DNA from: Planctomycetota bacterium | GTDB lineage: Bacteria > Planctomycetota > UBA1135 > UBA2386 | Assembly (NCBI GenBank): GCA_016713175.1 | Contig: JADJPQ010000014.1 | Coordinates: 62,001 to 126,000 of the forward strand | Direction of reading: 5' to 3' | Length of the DNA stretch: 64,000 nucleotides | Part shown: positions 36,921-47,274 of the stretch, in pieces | How the letters are laid out: the number at the start of each line of letters is the position of its first letter | How positions within the stretch are numbered: the first letter of the stretch is position 1 | The notes under the pieces: generated by a model | What the model was told of the DNA's origin: nothing | Database searches by the model: none | What the model saw: only the letters and a program-made list of their open reading frames with translations | Program-made: the position numbers and the translations under genes

Positions 36921-38429
36921 ATGGCACGCCGACTTCCCCGCGCGATGCGGGATCCCCCCGCCCTCCCCGGCCCGACCGCGAACGCTCCCCCGGAGCGGCA
37001 CCGCGCGCTGCTGATCCAGCCGTTCTATCGCAAGGATCCGAACGCCAGCTTCGGCAAACACGTGCTGACACCGTCCCTGGCGTTGACCTCGATCGCCGCC
37101 GCGACCCCGCCGCACTGGCGGATCGAGCTCTGGGACGAGAACCTGTTGCAGGGCCCGCCGCCCGCCGACCCGATCCCGCAGGTCGTCGGCATCAGCGTGC
37201 ACCTGACGTTCGCCCGGCGGGCCTATGAACTGGCGGCCTGGTACCGCGCCCGCGGCGCCCGCGTGATCCTCGGCGGCCTGCACGTGCTGTCGTGCCCCGA
37301 CGAAGCCCGACCGCATGCGGATGCACTGGCGATCGGCGAAGGGGTCCAGACCTGGCCAGAGATCCTCGCCGACGTCGAACGCGGCTGTCTGCAGGCCGAG
37401 TACCGCGGCTCCTTCACGACACCGCACTACGCCCAGGACCCGGCGCCCGCACGCCACCTGCTGCCCCGCCGGTCGTTCCTGACCACCAGCAGCCTGATCG
37501 CCACGCGCGGTTGCCACAACCGTTGCGGGTTCTGCTATCTGGCGACCGACGGCCTGCGCGTGCCCTACCAGATGCGCTCGCCGGCCCAGATCGCCGCGGA
37601 GTTCGCCGCCGACGACCAGCCCTACGGCGTGTTCACCGACAACAACCTGGGCTCCAATCGGGCGTTCCTGCACGAACTCTGCGCGGCGCTGCAGCCGCTG
37701 CAGAAGATCTGGAGCGCGGCGGTCACCATCGACGTCACCGACGATCCGGCCTCCGTACGGGCGATGGCGCTCGCCGGCTGCACCGGCGTGTTCATCGGCT
37801 TCGAATCGCTGCACGGCCCCAACCTGACCGCCGCGCGCAAGAAGACCCCGGCGCCCGACGACTACGCCCGACGCGTCGGGATCCTGCATCGACACGGCAT
37901 CCAGGTGAACGGCAGCTTCGTGTTCGGTTTCGACGGCGACGACCCGGACGTGTTCGAACGGACGGTGCGCTGGATCGAACGCGTGCGCCTCGAGTGCGCG
38001 ACGTTCCACATCCTGACGCCCTATCCAGGCACGCCGATGTTCCGCGAACTCGAACGACAGGGGCGCATCCTGCATCGCGACTGGGACCGCTACGACACGG
38101 CGCACGTCGTCTTCGCCCCGGCCAGGATGTCGGCCGAACGGCTGCAGCAGGGCTACGAGTGGTGCTACGACACGCTGTTCTCGCTCGGTTCGATCTGGCG
38201 CCGGCGCCCCACCGACCGCGGCGCGGTGCCCGCCTATCTGGCGATGAGCCTGCTCTACAAGAAGGCGAACTGGCTGTGGCCTTGGTTGATCCGCCATCGG
38301 CTGGTCGGCCCCGCGTGGCGGCCGCTGGTCGAACTGTCGCGGCGGCGTCACCTGCGCTTCCGCGCGGCGCTGGCCGCCTCCGGGCCCGCGGGCGCGCGGG
38401 CGGCGACGGTGGTTTCGGCCGGCGTGTAG
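36921..38429 (+). CDS. B12-binding-domain radical SAM protein
   Basis: 502 residues. The N-terminal part (about 28-160) has the B12-binding Rossmann pattern (VVGISVHLTFARRAYELA, VILGGLHVLSCPDEA) but no DxHxxG motif, so cobalamin may be bound base-off or not at all. The radical SAM core has RGCHNRCGFC with cluster cysteines C198, C202 and C205, followed by VFTDNNLGSN and GFVFGFDGDDPDVFE-like segments, and a DUF4070-type C-terminal region. Such enzymes often methylate or rearrange lipids or cofactors. The gene is single and appears controlled by the palindrome just upstream. The product is unknown. Confidence 0.88.
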   Translation: MARRLPRAMRDPPALPGPTANAPPERHRALLIQPFYRKDPNASFGKHVLTPSLALTSIAAATPPHWRIELWDENLLQGPPPADPIPQVVGISVHLTFARRAYELAAWYRARGARVILGGLHVLSCPDEARPHADALAIGEGVQTWPEILADVERGCLQAEYRGSFTTPHYAQDPAPARHLLPRRSFLTTSSLIATRGCHNRCGFCYLATDGLRVPYQMRSPAQIAAEFAADDQPYGVFTDNNLGSNRAFLHELCAALQPLQKIWSAAVTIDVTDDPASVRAMALAGCTGVFIGFESLHGPNLTAARKKTPAPDDYARRVGILHRHGIQVNGSFVFGFDGDDPDVFERTVRWIERVRLECATFHILTPYPGTPMFRELERQGRILHRDWDRYDTAHVVFAPARMSAERLQQGYEWCYDTLFSLGSIWRRRPTDRGAVPAYLAMSLLYKKANWLWPWLIRHRLVGPAWRPLVELSRRRHLRFRAALAASGPAGARAATVVSAGV

Positions 38430-38430
38430 C

Positions 38431-39411
38431 CTAGGCCAGCATCCGCATCACTTCGCTGACGTCGCCCTTGCTGCCGATGTACAGCGGCGTCCGCATGTGC
38501 AGTTGGTCCGGGACGATGTCGAGGATCCGCTGCCGGCCGTCGGTCGCCATGCCGCCGGCGTGTTCGCAGACCATCGCCAACGGCGCGTTCTCGTACAGCA
38601 ACCGCAGCTTGCCCTCCGGTTTCTTGGCTTCGCCGGGATACATGTAGATGCCACCCTTGATCAACGTCCGATGGAAGTCGCCGACCAGCGCGCCGGCGTA
38701 GCGCGCCGCCCGCTTGCCGCACTGCGTCTGCTGCAGCCGGAACGCGCGCACCATCGCCTGCGTCCTGGCATCCCATTTGGTCTCGTTGGCTTCGTTGACC
38801 GAGTAGGTGCCAGAGCCCTCCGGAATCTGCAGGTTCGGATGGGTCAGGAAGAACGTGCCGATCGACCGATCGAGCGTGAAGCCGTTGACGGCACCGCCGA
38901 CGGTGTAGACCAGCATCGTGCACGGGCCATACAGCACGTAGCCCGCGGCCACCAGATTGCGCCCCGGCTGCAGGAAGTCGGGCAAGGTCGGCTTGCCCGC
39001 CGCCGTGGTCCGGCGATAGATCCCGAAGATGGTCCCCATCTGCCCGGCCACGTCGACGTTGCCCGAGCCATCCAGCGGATCATGCGTCAGGATGTACTTG
39101 CCGGAGCCGTCGTCGTTGAACCAGTGGATGTCCTCCATCTCCTCGGAGGCCATCGCCGACACCATCGGCATCAGTTCGAACACCTGCTTGAACACGTCGT
39201 TGGAGATCACGTCGAGGGCGCGGACCTCCTCGGCCTGCACGTTCTGGGTGCCGGTGTAACCGAGTTTGCCGACGAAGCCGGCACGCATGATCTCGGTCGC
39301 GATCATCCGCGCCGCGAGACTGATGCGGTTGAGCACGGTGGAGAGATCGCCGGTGGCGCCGTGCTGCGCCTGGTCGCGAAAGAACTGTTCGGAGAGCGTG
39401 AGGCGGGTCAT
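38431..39411 (-). CDS. fbp: Fructose-1,6-bisphosphatase class I
   Basis: Cytoplasmic gluconeogenic enzyme hydrolysing fructose 1,6-bisphosphate. 326 residues from the ATG at 39411 (a second ATG lies at 39423). Diagnostic features are the metal site HDPLDGSGNVDV near 108-119, LYGPCTMLVYT, and the substrate-binding KGGIYMYPGEAKKPEGKLRLLYE near 265-285, with the closing EHAGGMATDG. The gene is convergent with the radical SAM gene; the two stop codons are separated by a single base and no terminator hairpin lies between them. Confidence 0.97.
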   Translation of the reverse strand: MTRLTLSEQFFRDQAQHGATGDLSTVLNRISLAARMIATEIMRAGFVGKLGYTGTQNVQAEEVRALDVISNDVFKQVFELMPMVSAMASEEMEDIHWFNDDGSGKYILTHDPLDGSGNVDVAGQMGTIFGIYRRTTAAGKPTLPDFLQPGRNLVAAGYVLYGPCTMLVYTVGGAVNGFTLDRSIGTFFLTHPNLQIPEGSGTYSVNEANETKWDARTQAMVRAFRLQQTQCGKRAARYAGALVGDFHRTLIKGGIYMYPGEAKKPEGKLRLLYENAPLAMVCEHAGGMATDGRQRILDIVPDQLHMRTPLYIGSKGDVSEVMRMLA

Positions 39412-39486
39412 GGACGCCGGCATTGGAGCGGTCGCCCCGACATGGCGCCAGGGCGGTTCGCCGTGCCGGCGTGCTCGCCCGCAGGC

Positions 39487-41046
39487 TCAGGGCAACAGGT
39501 GGATCAGGCCGCCACGAGGCAGGTGGAAGGCCGGCGCCGCCGTGCCGGAGACCACCGGCACGGCAACCGGCTGCGCATACAGCTCCACCCCGACCAGGAC
39601 CGGGTTGTTGGGCACCGGGATGTCGATGTTCGACACGAACAACACGAGGCCCGGCAACACCACGGCCGTCGCCACATCGCCGTAGAACCGCACCGGCTCC
39701 TGGGTGGTGACCGGCCGCGGATACGCGATCGCAAAGTCCCAGGCCACACCGATGCCGAACGGCAGATCGGTCGACACCCGCACCGTCGTACCGATGCGCG
39801 GCTGCCACGGCGTCACCGACGCCGTGCCGAGGAACCGCGACGACGCGGCGTTGTTCTGCGTGACCTGCCCCGCCAGCGTGCCGCCCTGCTTGAAGCAACC
39901 GTCCAGCGTGATCGGCGCCAACGTCGACTGGCCGTCGAGGTTGGTCTGCAGCACTTCGCTGCTGCGCACCAGCACCGGCGCCCGCGACGCCGCGGTCACC
40001 TGCATGGTGCAGTTCTCGTAGCGGTTCCACAGCAGGTTCGGCGCGATACCGTCGTAGTCGAAGGTGATCGTGCCGTTACGGTAGTTGTTGTTCTGCTGCC
40101 AGCAGCGTTGCGTGAACAGGTTGCCCGACAGCGTCACGTCGCCGACGAACGTCATCTCGCTGCCGTGCAGGTCGAACTCGGCCGTGCGCGGCCAGACATG
40201 GAACGCCTTGCGGCCGGCGCCGGCGACGAAATCGCTGTGATGGTGATGCACCATCGTCATGCCGAGGGCGTTGCCCTGCACGTCGAGCACGTCGCCGGTG
40301 CACTGCACGTCGCAGAACGTGAAGCGGAACATGAACTGCTGGCTGCTGGCGGCATTGCGGCGCATGCGGCAGAACTGCGCGCCATTGCGGAACACCAGCC
40401 GGTACGGCATGCACATGCTCAGATTGGCGCGGCCGTTCATCACCACGTCGATGCCGAGCGCGACGTTGTCCAGCCACAGGTAGTCGCCTTCCAGCATGAC
40501 CCAACCCCCGTTGGTCTGGTCGTCGAACAACACCCCGACCGGCGCGTTCTGGAACCAGACGTGATCGAGCATCAGGGAACTGCGCTGTCCGCCGACGCCG
40601 GAGATCTTCAGGTTGGCCGTGGACTGACCATCCAGTTCGCAGTCCATCAGCATCCCCATGGCCGCCATCGTCGGACCACCGAAGCTCGAGACATAGTCGA
40701 CACCGACCTGACCGCCCATCAGGCACAGTCCCATCACGTGCACCATGTGCGTTCGCAGGGTCAGCACTGCCGGCTGACTGCCGCCCATCAGCATCGGGCG
40801 CGTCATGCCGCCCATGCCACCCATCGGCATGCCTTCCAGCATCACGTGATGGCCCATGCCGGTCAGCGCGGTCAGCGGCGCCGTCAGCGTGATCATCGGC
40901 AGCATCGCGGCATCGATCCGGATGGTGTCGACCATCGCTCCGGCGCCGGTGATCTGTGCCTGCTCGGCCGCCGACAACGCCATCGGCAGCAACGAGCCAT
41001 TGGCGAGGCGGATCGCCTCGTCGAGCGACAGCACGCGAGTTGCCAA
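39487..41046 (-). CDS. Met-rich parallel beta-helix protein
   Basis: 519 residues from the ATG at 41046. The middle of the protein reads as successive short strands of the right-handed parallel beta-helix type, with repeated patterns such as LMLDHVWFQNAPVGVLFDD and GDYLWLDNVALGIDVVMNG. Two metal-binding-like patches stand out: an unusually Met-rich segment near 65-90 (MPMGGMGGMTRPMLMGG) and HHHH near 270. A C-terminal beta-sandwich follows. No signal peptide is visible, which is odd for such a fold. Function unknown; the metal idea is inference. Confidence 0.68.
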   Translation of the reverse strand: MATRVLSLDEAIRLANGSLLPMALSAAEQAQITGAGAMVDTIRIDAAMLPMITLTAPLTALTGMGHHVMLEGMPMGGMGGMTRPMLMGGSQPAVLTLRTHMVHVMGLCLMGGQVGVDYVSSFGGPTMAAMGMLMDCELDGQSTANLKISGVGGQRSSLMLDHVWFQNAPVGVLFDDQTNGGWVMLEGDYLWLDNVALGIDVVMNGRANLSMCMPYRLVFRNGAQFCRMRRNAASSQQFMFRFTFCDVQCTGDVLDVQGNALGMTMVHHHHSDFVAGAGRKAFHVWPRTAEFDLHGSEMTFVGDVTLSGNLFTQRCWQQNNNYRNGTITFDYDGIAPNLLWNRYENCTMQVTAASRAPVLVRSSEVLQTNLDGQSTLAPITLDGCFKQGGTLAGQVTQNNAASSRFLGTASVTPWQPRIGTTVRVSTDLPFGIGVAWDFAIAYPRPVTTQEPVRFYGDVATAVVLPGLVLFVSNIDIPVPNNPVLVGVELYAQPVAVPVVSGTAAPAFHLPRGGLIHLLP

Positions 41047-41269
41047 TCACGCCATGCGATTTCGGGTCATTGACGTTGCGCAGTTGGGTGGCGGAAGGGC
41101 CCTGGGCTAGCAGGGACGTCGACGAGGAGGAGGCATGAGATCGGGCGTCCGGGATTCGGGGCAGGGCGACCAGCAGTCTACCGCAAATGCCGCCAAGGGT
41201 CCGCAGGCCTGGTTCCCAGGGAACCGGGCCGTTGTTGCGGCGATCCGCACGAACGGAGAACCTGGGCCG

Positions 41270-42551
41270 CTTGTCGTCCCTCGACCGCCCACTTGGTCTG
41301 CTGCGCGCCTTCGCCTGGGTCACCTACCCGTTTGCGTGCGTTCCGTTCCTGTTCCTGTTCTTCCAGCAACACGGGCTGAACCAGCAACAGCTCTGGGCAG
41401 ATCATCGCCGCCTACTACCTCGCGATGTTCATCGCCAGGAGTGCCCACCGGGGTGCTCGCGGATCGCTACGGCCCCAGCGCCCTGCTCATCGCCGGGCCG
41501 CTGCTGCTGGCGCCGGGATTCGGCCTCCTCGCGGTCTGCCGCACCTACGACGGGCTTCCTGGCTCGGGGAAGCGCTGCTTGGTCTCAGGCCACGCGGCCC
41601 TCAGCGGCCCGCCGGCAACGATCCTCTGGCAGACGCTGCATGAACATGGACAGGGCCACCGCTACCTGCATGAGGAAGGCCGGATCCACGGTTTGCGCCT
41701 GTGCGGCACCGGCACGGCGTTCCTGCTTGGCGGCCTGCTCGCGGAGGCCTTGGCGACGCCGAGGGCAACGCCTACGGCGATCGCGATTGTCGCGACTTGC
41801 GCCTGGGCAACCTCGTGGCGGCACTGATCGCGACACGACTGCACCGCGAACCAGGCCGGGCGATGCCGCGGCTGCCCGAATTCGTCCGCGCCGTCCGCGC
41901 CGATCTGGCGCTGCCGGCCGTCCGCTGGCTGCTGGGCTATTGGATCGTGCTGTTCGCGCTGCTGCGGTACCCGTTCCACAACTACCAGCCGTACCTGAAG
42001 GAAGCGGCGGTGCAGGAACCACTGTTTGCCAACCCGATGCTCGTTGGCGTGTTGTTTGCGGTGCTGAACCTCGGCGCCGCACCGCTGTCGTCCATGGTGC
42101 CGCGCCTCGTGCAACGTTGGGGCCGGCCGCCGCGCCTTGTTCTGAGGCATGCCCTCCTGCTCGCGGCGAGCTCCCCTGCTGGTGGCGGCGGGAACGCCAC
42201 GCCGCGGCTTCAGGACACGGTTCGCGGGCGCTCGCGTGGTTGGGCATCGCGATGTTCGTGCTGCAGCAGGTGCCGTTCGGCATGCACTGGGCGCTGCTGC
42301 AGGAGTTCGTCAACCACCGGATCGGCAGCGCCGCACGCACCACGGTGATGTCGGCGCTGTCGCTTCTGGCGCGACTCGTCTACGCCGGCCTCAACGTGCT
42401 GCTGTTCTGGTCGCAGGAGCACCACGGCATGGCGGCGACACTGCTGTGGGCTGGCGTGATCGGCGCCGTGTCGATCACGATCGTGATGTGGCGGCGACCG
42501 CGCGGGTTGTTGCTGCGGGGCCAGGGCCCGCCTGAGGCCCCGGTCGAGTGA
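41270..42551 (+). pseudogene. MFS_1-like transporter gene broken by several frameshifts
   Basis: The conceptual protein is an MFS transporter of the nucleoside/phenylpropionate type: AFAWVTYPFACVPFLFLFFQQHG, then GVLADRYGPSALLIAGPLLL, then a C-terminal LVGVLFAVLNLGAAPLSS and VLQQVPFGMHWALLQEFVNH. To read it through, the frame must change near 41393, 41440, 41570, 41600, 41812 and 42140-42235. No good start codon is visible at the 5' end. Either the gene has decayed or the sequence here is poor; the neighbouring gene shows the same damage. Confidence 0.75.
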
Positions 42552-42558
42552 CCTGCGG

Positions 42559-44132
42559 TCAGCGACCGAGATCCTGGAACACTCCGCCGTTGTGCTCGGC
42601 CAGCTCCTTCAGGAACTCCTTCTGGAACTCGCCGATCGCGATCGCGTGGATCACCATCCGGAACGTCTCGTTGTAGCGGCGCACTTCCTTCAGGATCTCG
42701 TTGGTGTCGACCAGCTTGCCGATCGAAGGCCGGCCGTCGCTGAGGAAGTACACGGTGTCGATCTTGTTCTTGATCGAGACGCGATCACCGCCGGTGAACA
42801 CCGCCTTCGGCGGGTTGTCCGGATCGACGCCGAACATGTACAGCAGCGCCTTCAGCGTGTTGGTCTTGCCGGCCGCCAGATTGGCGCTGCCGGTCAACCC
42901 GGCCTGGGCCAGTTCCTGCTGGTCGGCGCCGCCGAGCGGCTGCAGGCCCCGCACAACGACTTCGCGGCATCGCGGTTGACGATGTTGCCGGGCACCAGGC
43001 TGCTGTTTCCACACATTCAGGTCGCTCGCGAACGCGACGATATCGAAGTTCCAGGGTGTCGGCGTCAGGTTGTCGATCGCCGCCAGCAACTCGGTCTTGA
43101 CGATCGTGAACTTCTTGCAGTCCCGGTAGCTCGCAAACTTCTCCCGCTCGACCACCAGGTCATCCATCGAGCCCCAGACATCGATGATGAACAGCACATT
43201 GGCCGACGTCGTCGGAATGCTGGCGAACGACGTCGGCCTTCCTCTTCTTGCCGTAGAACTCGTCGTTCTTGCGCCGCGGCCGGCCTTCTGGCCCAGCTCC
43301 TTCGTCGGTTGGGATGCGCCAGCCCTCGATCGACATCAGCTTGGTCCACTGCGCCTGCCAACGGTCCGGATCGACGCCGAAGTCGAGGCCGGTGATCTTG
43401 AACAGCGCGTCGGCGCACTCGGTGCGCATGCGTCCGGCCTTGCGCATCAGGTCGATCAGTTTCTGCACCGCCGCCTGCGGCCGCACCATGCCGACGGCAG
43501 TCACCGCGGCCGTCTGCACCTGCCATTCCGGATCGTCGAGCAGGCACCACCTGCGGCGCCAGATCCTTGATCTTCATCACCCCGACACAGTCCGTCGCCG
43601 CCATCCGCACCAGCGGATCGCCATCGGCGAGCAGCTTCGGCACGAGCCCCAGGGTGCCGACGCTTCGCCGATCAAGGCAGCGCCGGCGATCGCTTCATAC
43701 TTCATCGCCTGGCTGGCTCTGGGCTCGTTGCGCCAGCGCCTCCCGAGCACCGGCACCGCCTCCTGGCCCTTTTGCCCGGCCGAACACCTTGGCCAGCGTC
43801 GCTTGCGCCTCGGCATCCTTCAGCGCCAGATAACCGTCGATCCACGCCTGGAAGGTCTTCGGGCTCTGGAACGACTCGATCACCGCCAACGCCGCGTTCT
43901 GCACGTCGGCGGTCGGGTGCTTCAACAGCCGCAGCAGTTCGTCGGCCGCCTCCGGGCACTCGGCGCCCTTCAGCGTCATCACCGCCTCGACCTGCATCGC
44001 CGGTTCCTTGAACTTGCGGAACTGCTTCTGGAACTCCTTGACGGCTTCGAGCTTGTCCTCGTCGGACTGCTGCGCCGGCAGACTCACGAACGACAGCAGC
44101 AGCAGCGACAGCAACCAGTACATCGACTTCAT
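42559..44132 (-). pseudogene. VWA-domain and HEAT-repeat protein gene broken by several frameshifts
   Basis: The 5' end (from 44132) encodes a signal peptide and HEAT-like repeats (AADELLRLLKHPTADVQNAALAVIESF), the middle continues with helical repeats (KLLADGDPLVRMAATDCVGV), and the 3' third encodes a VWA domain (VLFIIDVWGSMDDLVVEREKF). Frame changes are needed near 43770, 43655, 43540, 43235 and 43000. The metal-site motif reads DVWGS where DVSGS is expected, a possible base error. This is a common planctomycete protein type. It is convergent with, and damaged like, the MFS gene. Confidence 0.75.
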
Positions 44133-44254
44133 GCAGACACCACGGTCAGAGGGAACTGCAGACTAACCGATCGCCGGTCCGCCGGCAGCGCCTTCGTGCA
44201 GCACGTGCACGCGCCGCGCCGCGGCCACCGGGGTGTTCCGCCCGTTCGCCGCGC

Positions 44255-44791
44255 TCAGGCGCGACCAGGACTCGACCACCAGCTCAGTTTGACGTCACGG
44301 GCCAGTTCGCGACCGATCCGTTCCAGATCCAGCCAGGCGTCCTGGACCACCGCTGCCGCGATCGGCCCGCCGCCGTGCCGCGGCTTCAACGCGAACAACA
44401 GACGACTCTGGTACTCCACTTCGACGACCCAGTGCAGCAGGTGGCCGCGCGCCGCCACCAGCAACGACTTCGCCAGGTTCTCGAGCTGCAACAGACCATC
44501 GACGCCCTGGATCGCGACCTGCACGAACGGCAGGGTCGCCGCCTGCGAATCGCCACCATGCGAACGCACGACGCGGAGACCAGGTTGGCGATTCAACACC
44601 GAAACCACCGGCCAGACCCGCGGATCGACGCCGGCGGCCTCGGCCGCCCGCCGGCCCTGCACGGCATCGACAGCCCGCGGGTCGCCGAACAGCGCCGCGC
44701 ACAGGCCGCACTCGTGCACTGCCAGACCATCGATCACCGTGGTCGCGACGTCACTGTTGCCGCACTCCGGACAGGGAGCCATCCAGGCCAC
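44255..44791 (-). CDS. Zinc-ribbon protein of unknown function
   Basis: 178 residues from the ATG at 44791. A rubredoxin-like zinc ribbon opens the protein (CPECG near 8-12, CGLC near 33-36). The rest is a helical/beta domain with LRVVRSHGGDSQAATLPFV and a Trp-rich end. I do not recognise the family. It is separated from the VWA/HEAT gene by about 120 bp and from the next minus-strand gene by 33 bp, so it may be the tail of that operon. Confidence 0.7.
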   Translation of the reverse strand: MAWMAPCPECGNSDVATTVIDGLAVHECGLCAALFGDPRAVDAVQGRRAAEAAGVDPRVWPVVSVLNRQPGLRVVRSHGGDSQAATLPFVQVAIQGVDGLLQLENLAKSLLVAARGHLLHWVVEVEYQSRLLFALKPRHGGGPIAAAVVQDAWLDLERIGRELARDVKLSWWSSPGRA

Positions 44792-44824
44792 CCTATCCGG
44801 GAACGACTGCGACCGCGACCGCCG

Positions 44825-47053
44825 TCAGTCGGGCTTGCGCCCAGACCCGGTGGACTCGTGCAGCATCCGCGCCGCCAGCTCGCGCAGCCACGCTTCATCG
44901 TCCTTGGTCGCCCCGACCGTGACGCCACCCGTGGCGCCGCCCTGCACGGACTCGATCTGGTCCTTGGGCACCATCAGCCGATTCGATTTCATCTGCAGCA
45001 CGTAGTGGTCGTCGGCCATGTCCTTCAGGATCGTGCCGACCAGGCGATTGCGGTTGCTGAGTCGCAGGAAGCCGCTGGTCGACTCCTGCAGGGCCTGGAA
45101 CTCCGTGCTGTCGAGCGGCGCCACGCGCGACACGTCGGCCATCGCCAGCGTGACCTCGCCGCCGTCGAGCCGCATCGTGATCGCGTCCTTGCCGACCGCT
45201 TTGATGGCGCCAACGAAGAAGTTGCCGTTGTGCAGCTGCGCGAACGCCTTGCCGCCAGGCACGACCCCGGGCGGTGCGTGGGCCGCCGGACCTTCGACGG
45301 CCACCGGCTCGCCGATCAGCAGGTCCGGGCCAGCGGACAACAGCGGTTCGCGCTTCGGCGCCGGGATCGACTCGGGCCCGTTCACCGGCGAAGTCACGGC
45401 AACGTTCGGCGTGCTCGGCGGTCCGTCACCGGGCGGCGCCGGCTCTCCTTGCTGAGGGACTGGCGGCGTGACCGGCGCCGGAACCGAGACGACCGGGGTG
45501 GTCTCGGGAGGCAGCGACGTCTCGCCCGTGCCGGTCGACACTGCTGGGTTCTCGCCAGTCCCGGCCGGCGGCTCCGGCGGCGGAACCGGGGTCGTTGGAC
45601 CCGGTTGCGGGTTGGCCGTTTCGCCTTGCGTCGGGTTCGCGGCGTTCGGGTCGGCCGGCAACTCCTCTGGACCCGGCGGCACCGGTGTGGGGTCGCCCGT
45701 GTTTGCCGGAGTCGTGTTGGTCGGCGGGTCCGTCGGCTTCGGGTCAGACGGCAACGGCCCGACCACCGTCGGCTCGGTGGGACCGACATTGCCGTTCGGA
45801 TCCGTGCCCACCGGGACGCCGGGCGACCCGGAGTTCGTCGCGGGCCGTGGCATCGCCGGTGGCGGCACCTTGACATCGACATCCGGGCGCGCGATGTCCA
45901 CGCGCTCGACGAGATCGGGCTGGAATCGCAGCCCGAACCACTCTGGACGCAGCACTACCGCGGCGCCGGAAGAAAGGACCAGCACCGCCGCGGCAAGCGA
46001 GGTGAACGCCCGAAGCCACGGCCGCCGCCTGGCGACCTGGCCGCCGACGACTCGCATGGCCTGATCGTCGACGTAGATCGCCGCGTCGACGGCCTCGCCG
46101 GCAGCAACGCCTGCGCCCACCAGCACAGGCTCGGCACCGTTCGCGCGGTCGGCGTCGGACTCGCCGGGCGCGCCTTCCTGCGCCACCGGCCCGGCGACTT
46201 CGGCCTCGAACTGTTCGGCCGCATTCGGCAGCGGCTCCCAGGCATCGTCGCCTTCGACGGTCTCGGCAGCTGCCGGATCCTCGTCAGCGCGCGCCTCCGG
46301 CTCGGTCTCCGAGCCGACTCCGAACGACTCGACCTGCGCCACCGACGCTTCGTCGATTTCGCCGGTGAACTCCACGGCTTCCGCCGCCGGCGTCGTCGAG
46401 AACTCGGCCGACTCCGGCGCGAATTCGACCGTGTCGTCCGGGGTGGCGTCAGCGGCCGCGGCCGGAGCGGCCTGGCCCGGCTCGCTCCACTGCCCATTGC
46501 CCTCGTCGAGAATGAACGTCTCGCCGCGGCCCGGCGCACCCGCAGCATCGAGGTCGGCATCGTTGTCGACCAGTTGCAGCTCCTGGTCCCCATCGACGCC
46601 GAACTCGTCTTCGGCGAGCAGCGAATCGATCTGCGACGTGAACGACGCTTCCGCGGCCGAGGCATCCGTCTCCGCACCGTTCTCGATCGGGATGCCGATC
46701 TCGTCCGGTGTCATCCGGTTGCCCTTCCACTGCATGCCCGAGGCTTCGGCAAACTGTCGTCGGCCCTCGAACTCGAGCGTCGGCTTCAGGCCTTCGGTGT
46801 GATCGACGAACAACAGGTCGTCGGCACCCGCAGCCGGCGGCGTCGCCGCGGAGCTGCCAGCGCTGGCCGTGGCCCCGACCTCGTCGTCGAACAGCTGCGC
46901 CAGATCTCCAGGCGGCACGTCCGGCGGCGAGACCGCTGCCGCCGGCGTGGGCGGTGTCAAAGGGGTCGGTTCGGGCTCTACGGCAGGAGCATCCTCGAGG
47001 ATGAAGTCGTCGCTGAGTTCCTGATCGTCGTTGCGGGCTGTGTCGCCGCTCAT
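44825..47053 (-). CDS. Bitopic protein with acidic head and proline-rich stalk
   Basis: 742 residues from the ATG at 47053. The first 340 residues are acidic and low in complexity with two more ordered patches (EGLKPTLEFEGRRQFAEASG, DLDAAGAPGRGETFILDEG). A single membrane helix lies at about 347-366 (AFTSLAAAVLVLSSGAAVVL). A Pro/Thr/Gly stalk follows to about 570, and the last 140 residues form a small beta-rich module (GGKAFAQLHNGNFFVGAIK, AITMRLDGGEVTLAMADVSRV), like an SH3 or Sm-type barrel. Not a family I recognise; a cell-envelope protein is likely. Confidence 0.75.
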   Translation of the reverse strand: MSGDTARNDDQELSDDFILEDAPAVEPEPTPLTPPTPAAAVSPPDVPPGDLAQLFDDEVGATASAGSSAATPPAAGADDLLFVDHTEGLKPTLEFEGRRQFAEASGMQWKGNRMTPDEIGIPIENGAETDASAAEASFTSQIDSLLAEDEFGVDGDQELQLVDNDADLDAAGAPGRGETFILDEGNGQWSEPGQAAPAAAADATPDDTVEFAPESAEFSTTPAAEAVEFTGEIDEASVAQVESFGVGSETEPEARADEDPAAAETVEGDDAWEPLPNAAEQFEAEVAGPVAQEGAPGESDADRANGAEPVLVGAGVAAGEAVDAAIYVDDQAMRVVGGQVARRRPWLRAFTSLAAAVLVLSSGAAVVLRPEWFGLRFQPDLVERVDIARPDVDVKVPPPAMPRPATNSGSPGVPVGTDPNGNVGPTEPTVVGPLPSDPKPTDPPTNTTPANTGDPTPVPPGPEELPADPNAANPTQGETANPQPGPTTPVPPPEPPAGTGENPAVSTGTGETSLPPETTPVVSVPAPVTPPVPQQGEPAPPGDGPPSTPNVAVTSPVNGPESIPAPKREPLLSAGPDLLIGEPVAVEGPAAHAPPGVVPGGKAFAQLHNGNFFVGAIKAVGKDAITMRLDGGEVTLAMADVSRVAPLDSTEFQALQESTSGFLRLSNRNRLVGTILKDMADDHYVLQMKSNRLMVPKDQIESVQGGATGGVTVGATKDDEAWLRELAARMLHESTGSGRKPD

Positions 47054-47274
47054 GGTGCTCTCCGTTTGCAGCCGGGGACGTCTGCCTATCGGCATCCTGG
47101 CCGTGCGCGGATGAGCACGGAAACCAGAGACCGACGAAGATCGCGTCCAAGGTGCAATGGCGAGGAACCGCAACGGCAGGGGGGCTTGGCGAGCAACCTG
47201 CCGATGCGGCCGGGAGTGTGATGCCTTTCTCTACAACGAACGCTCGCGCTTGCAAAGTGGGTCGTCGCGCCCCT

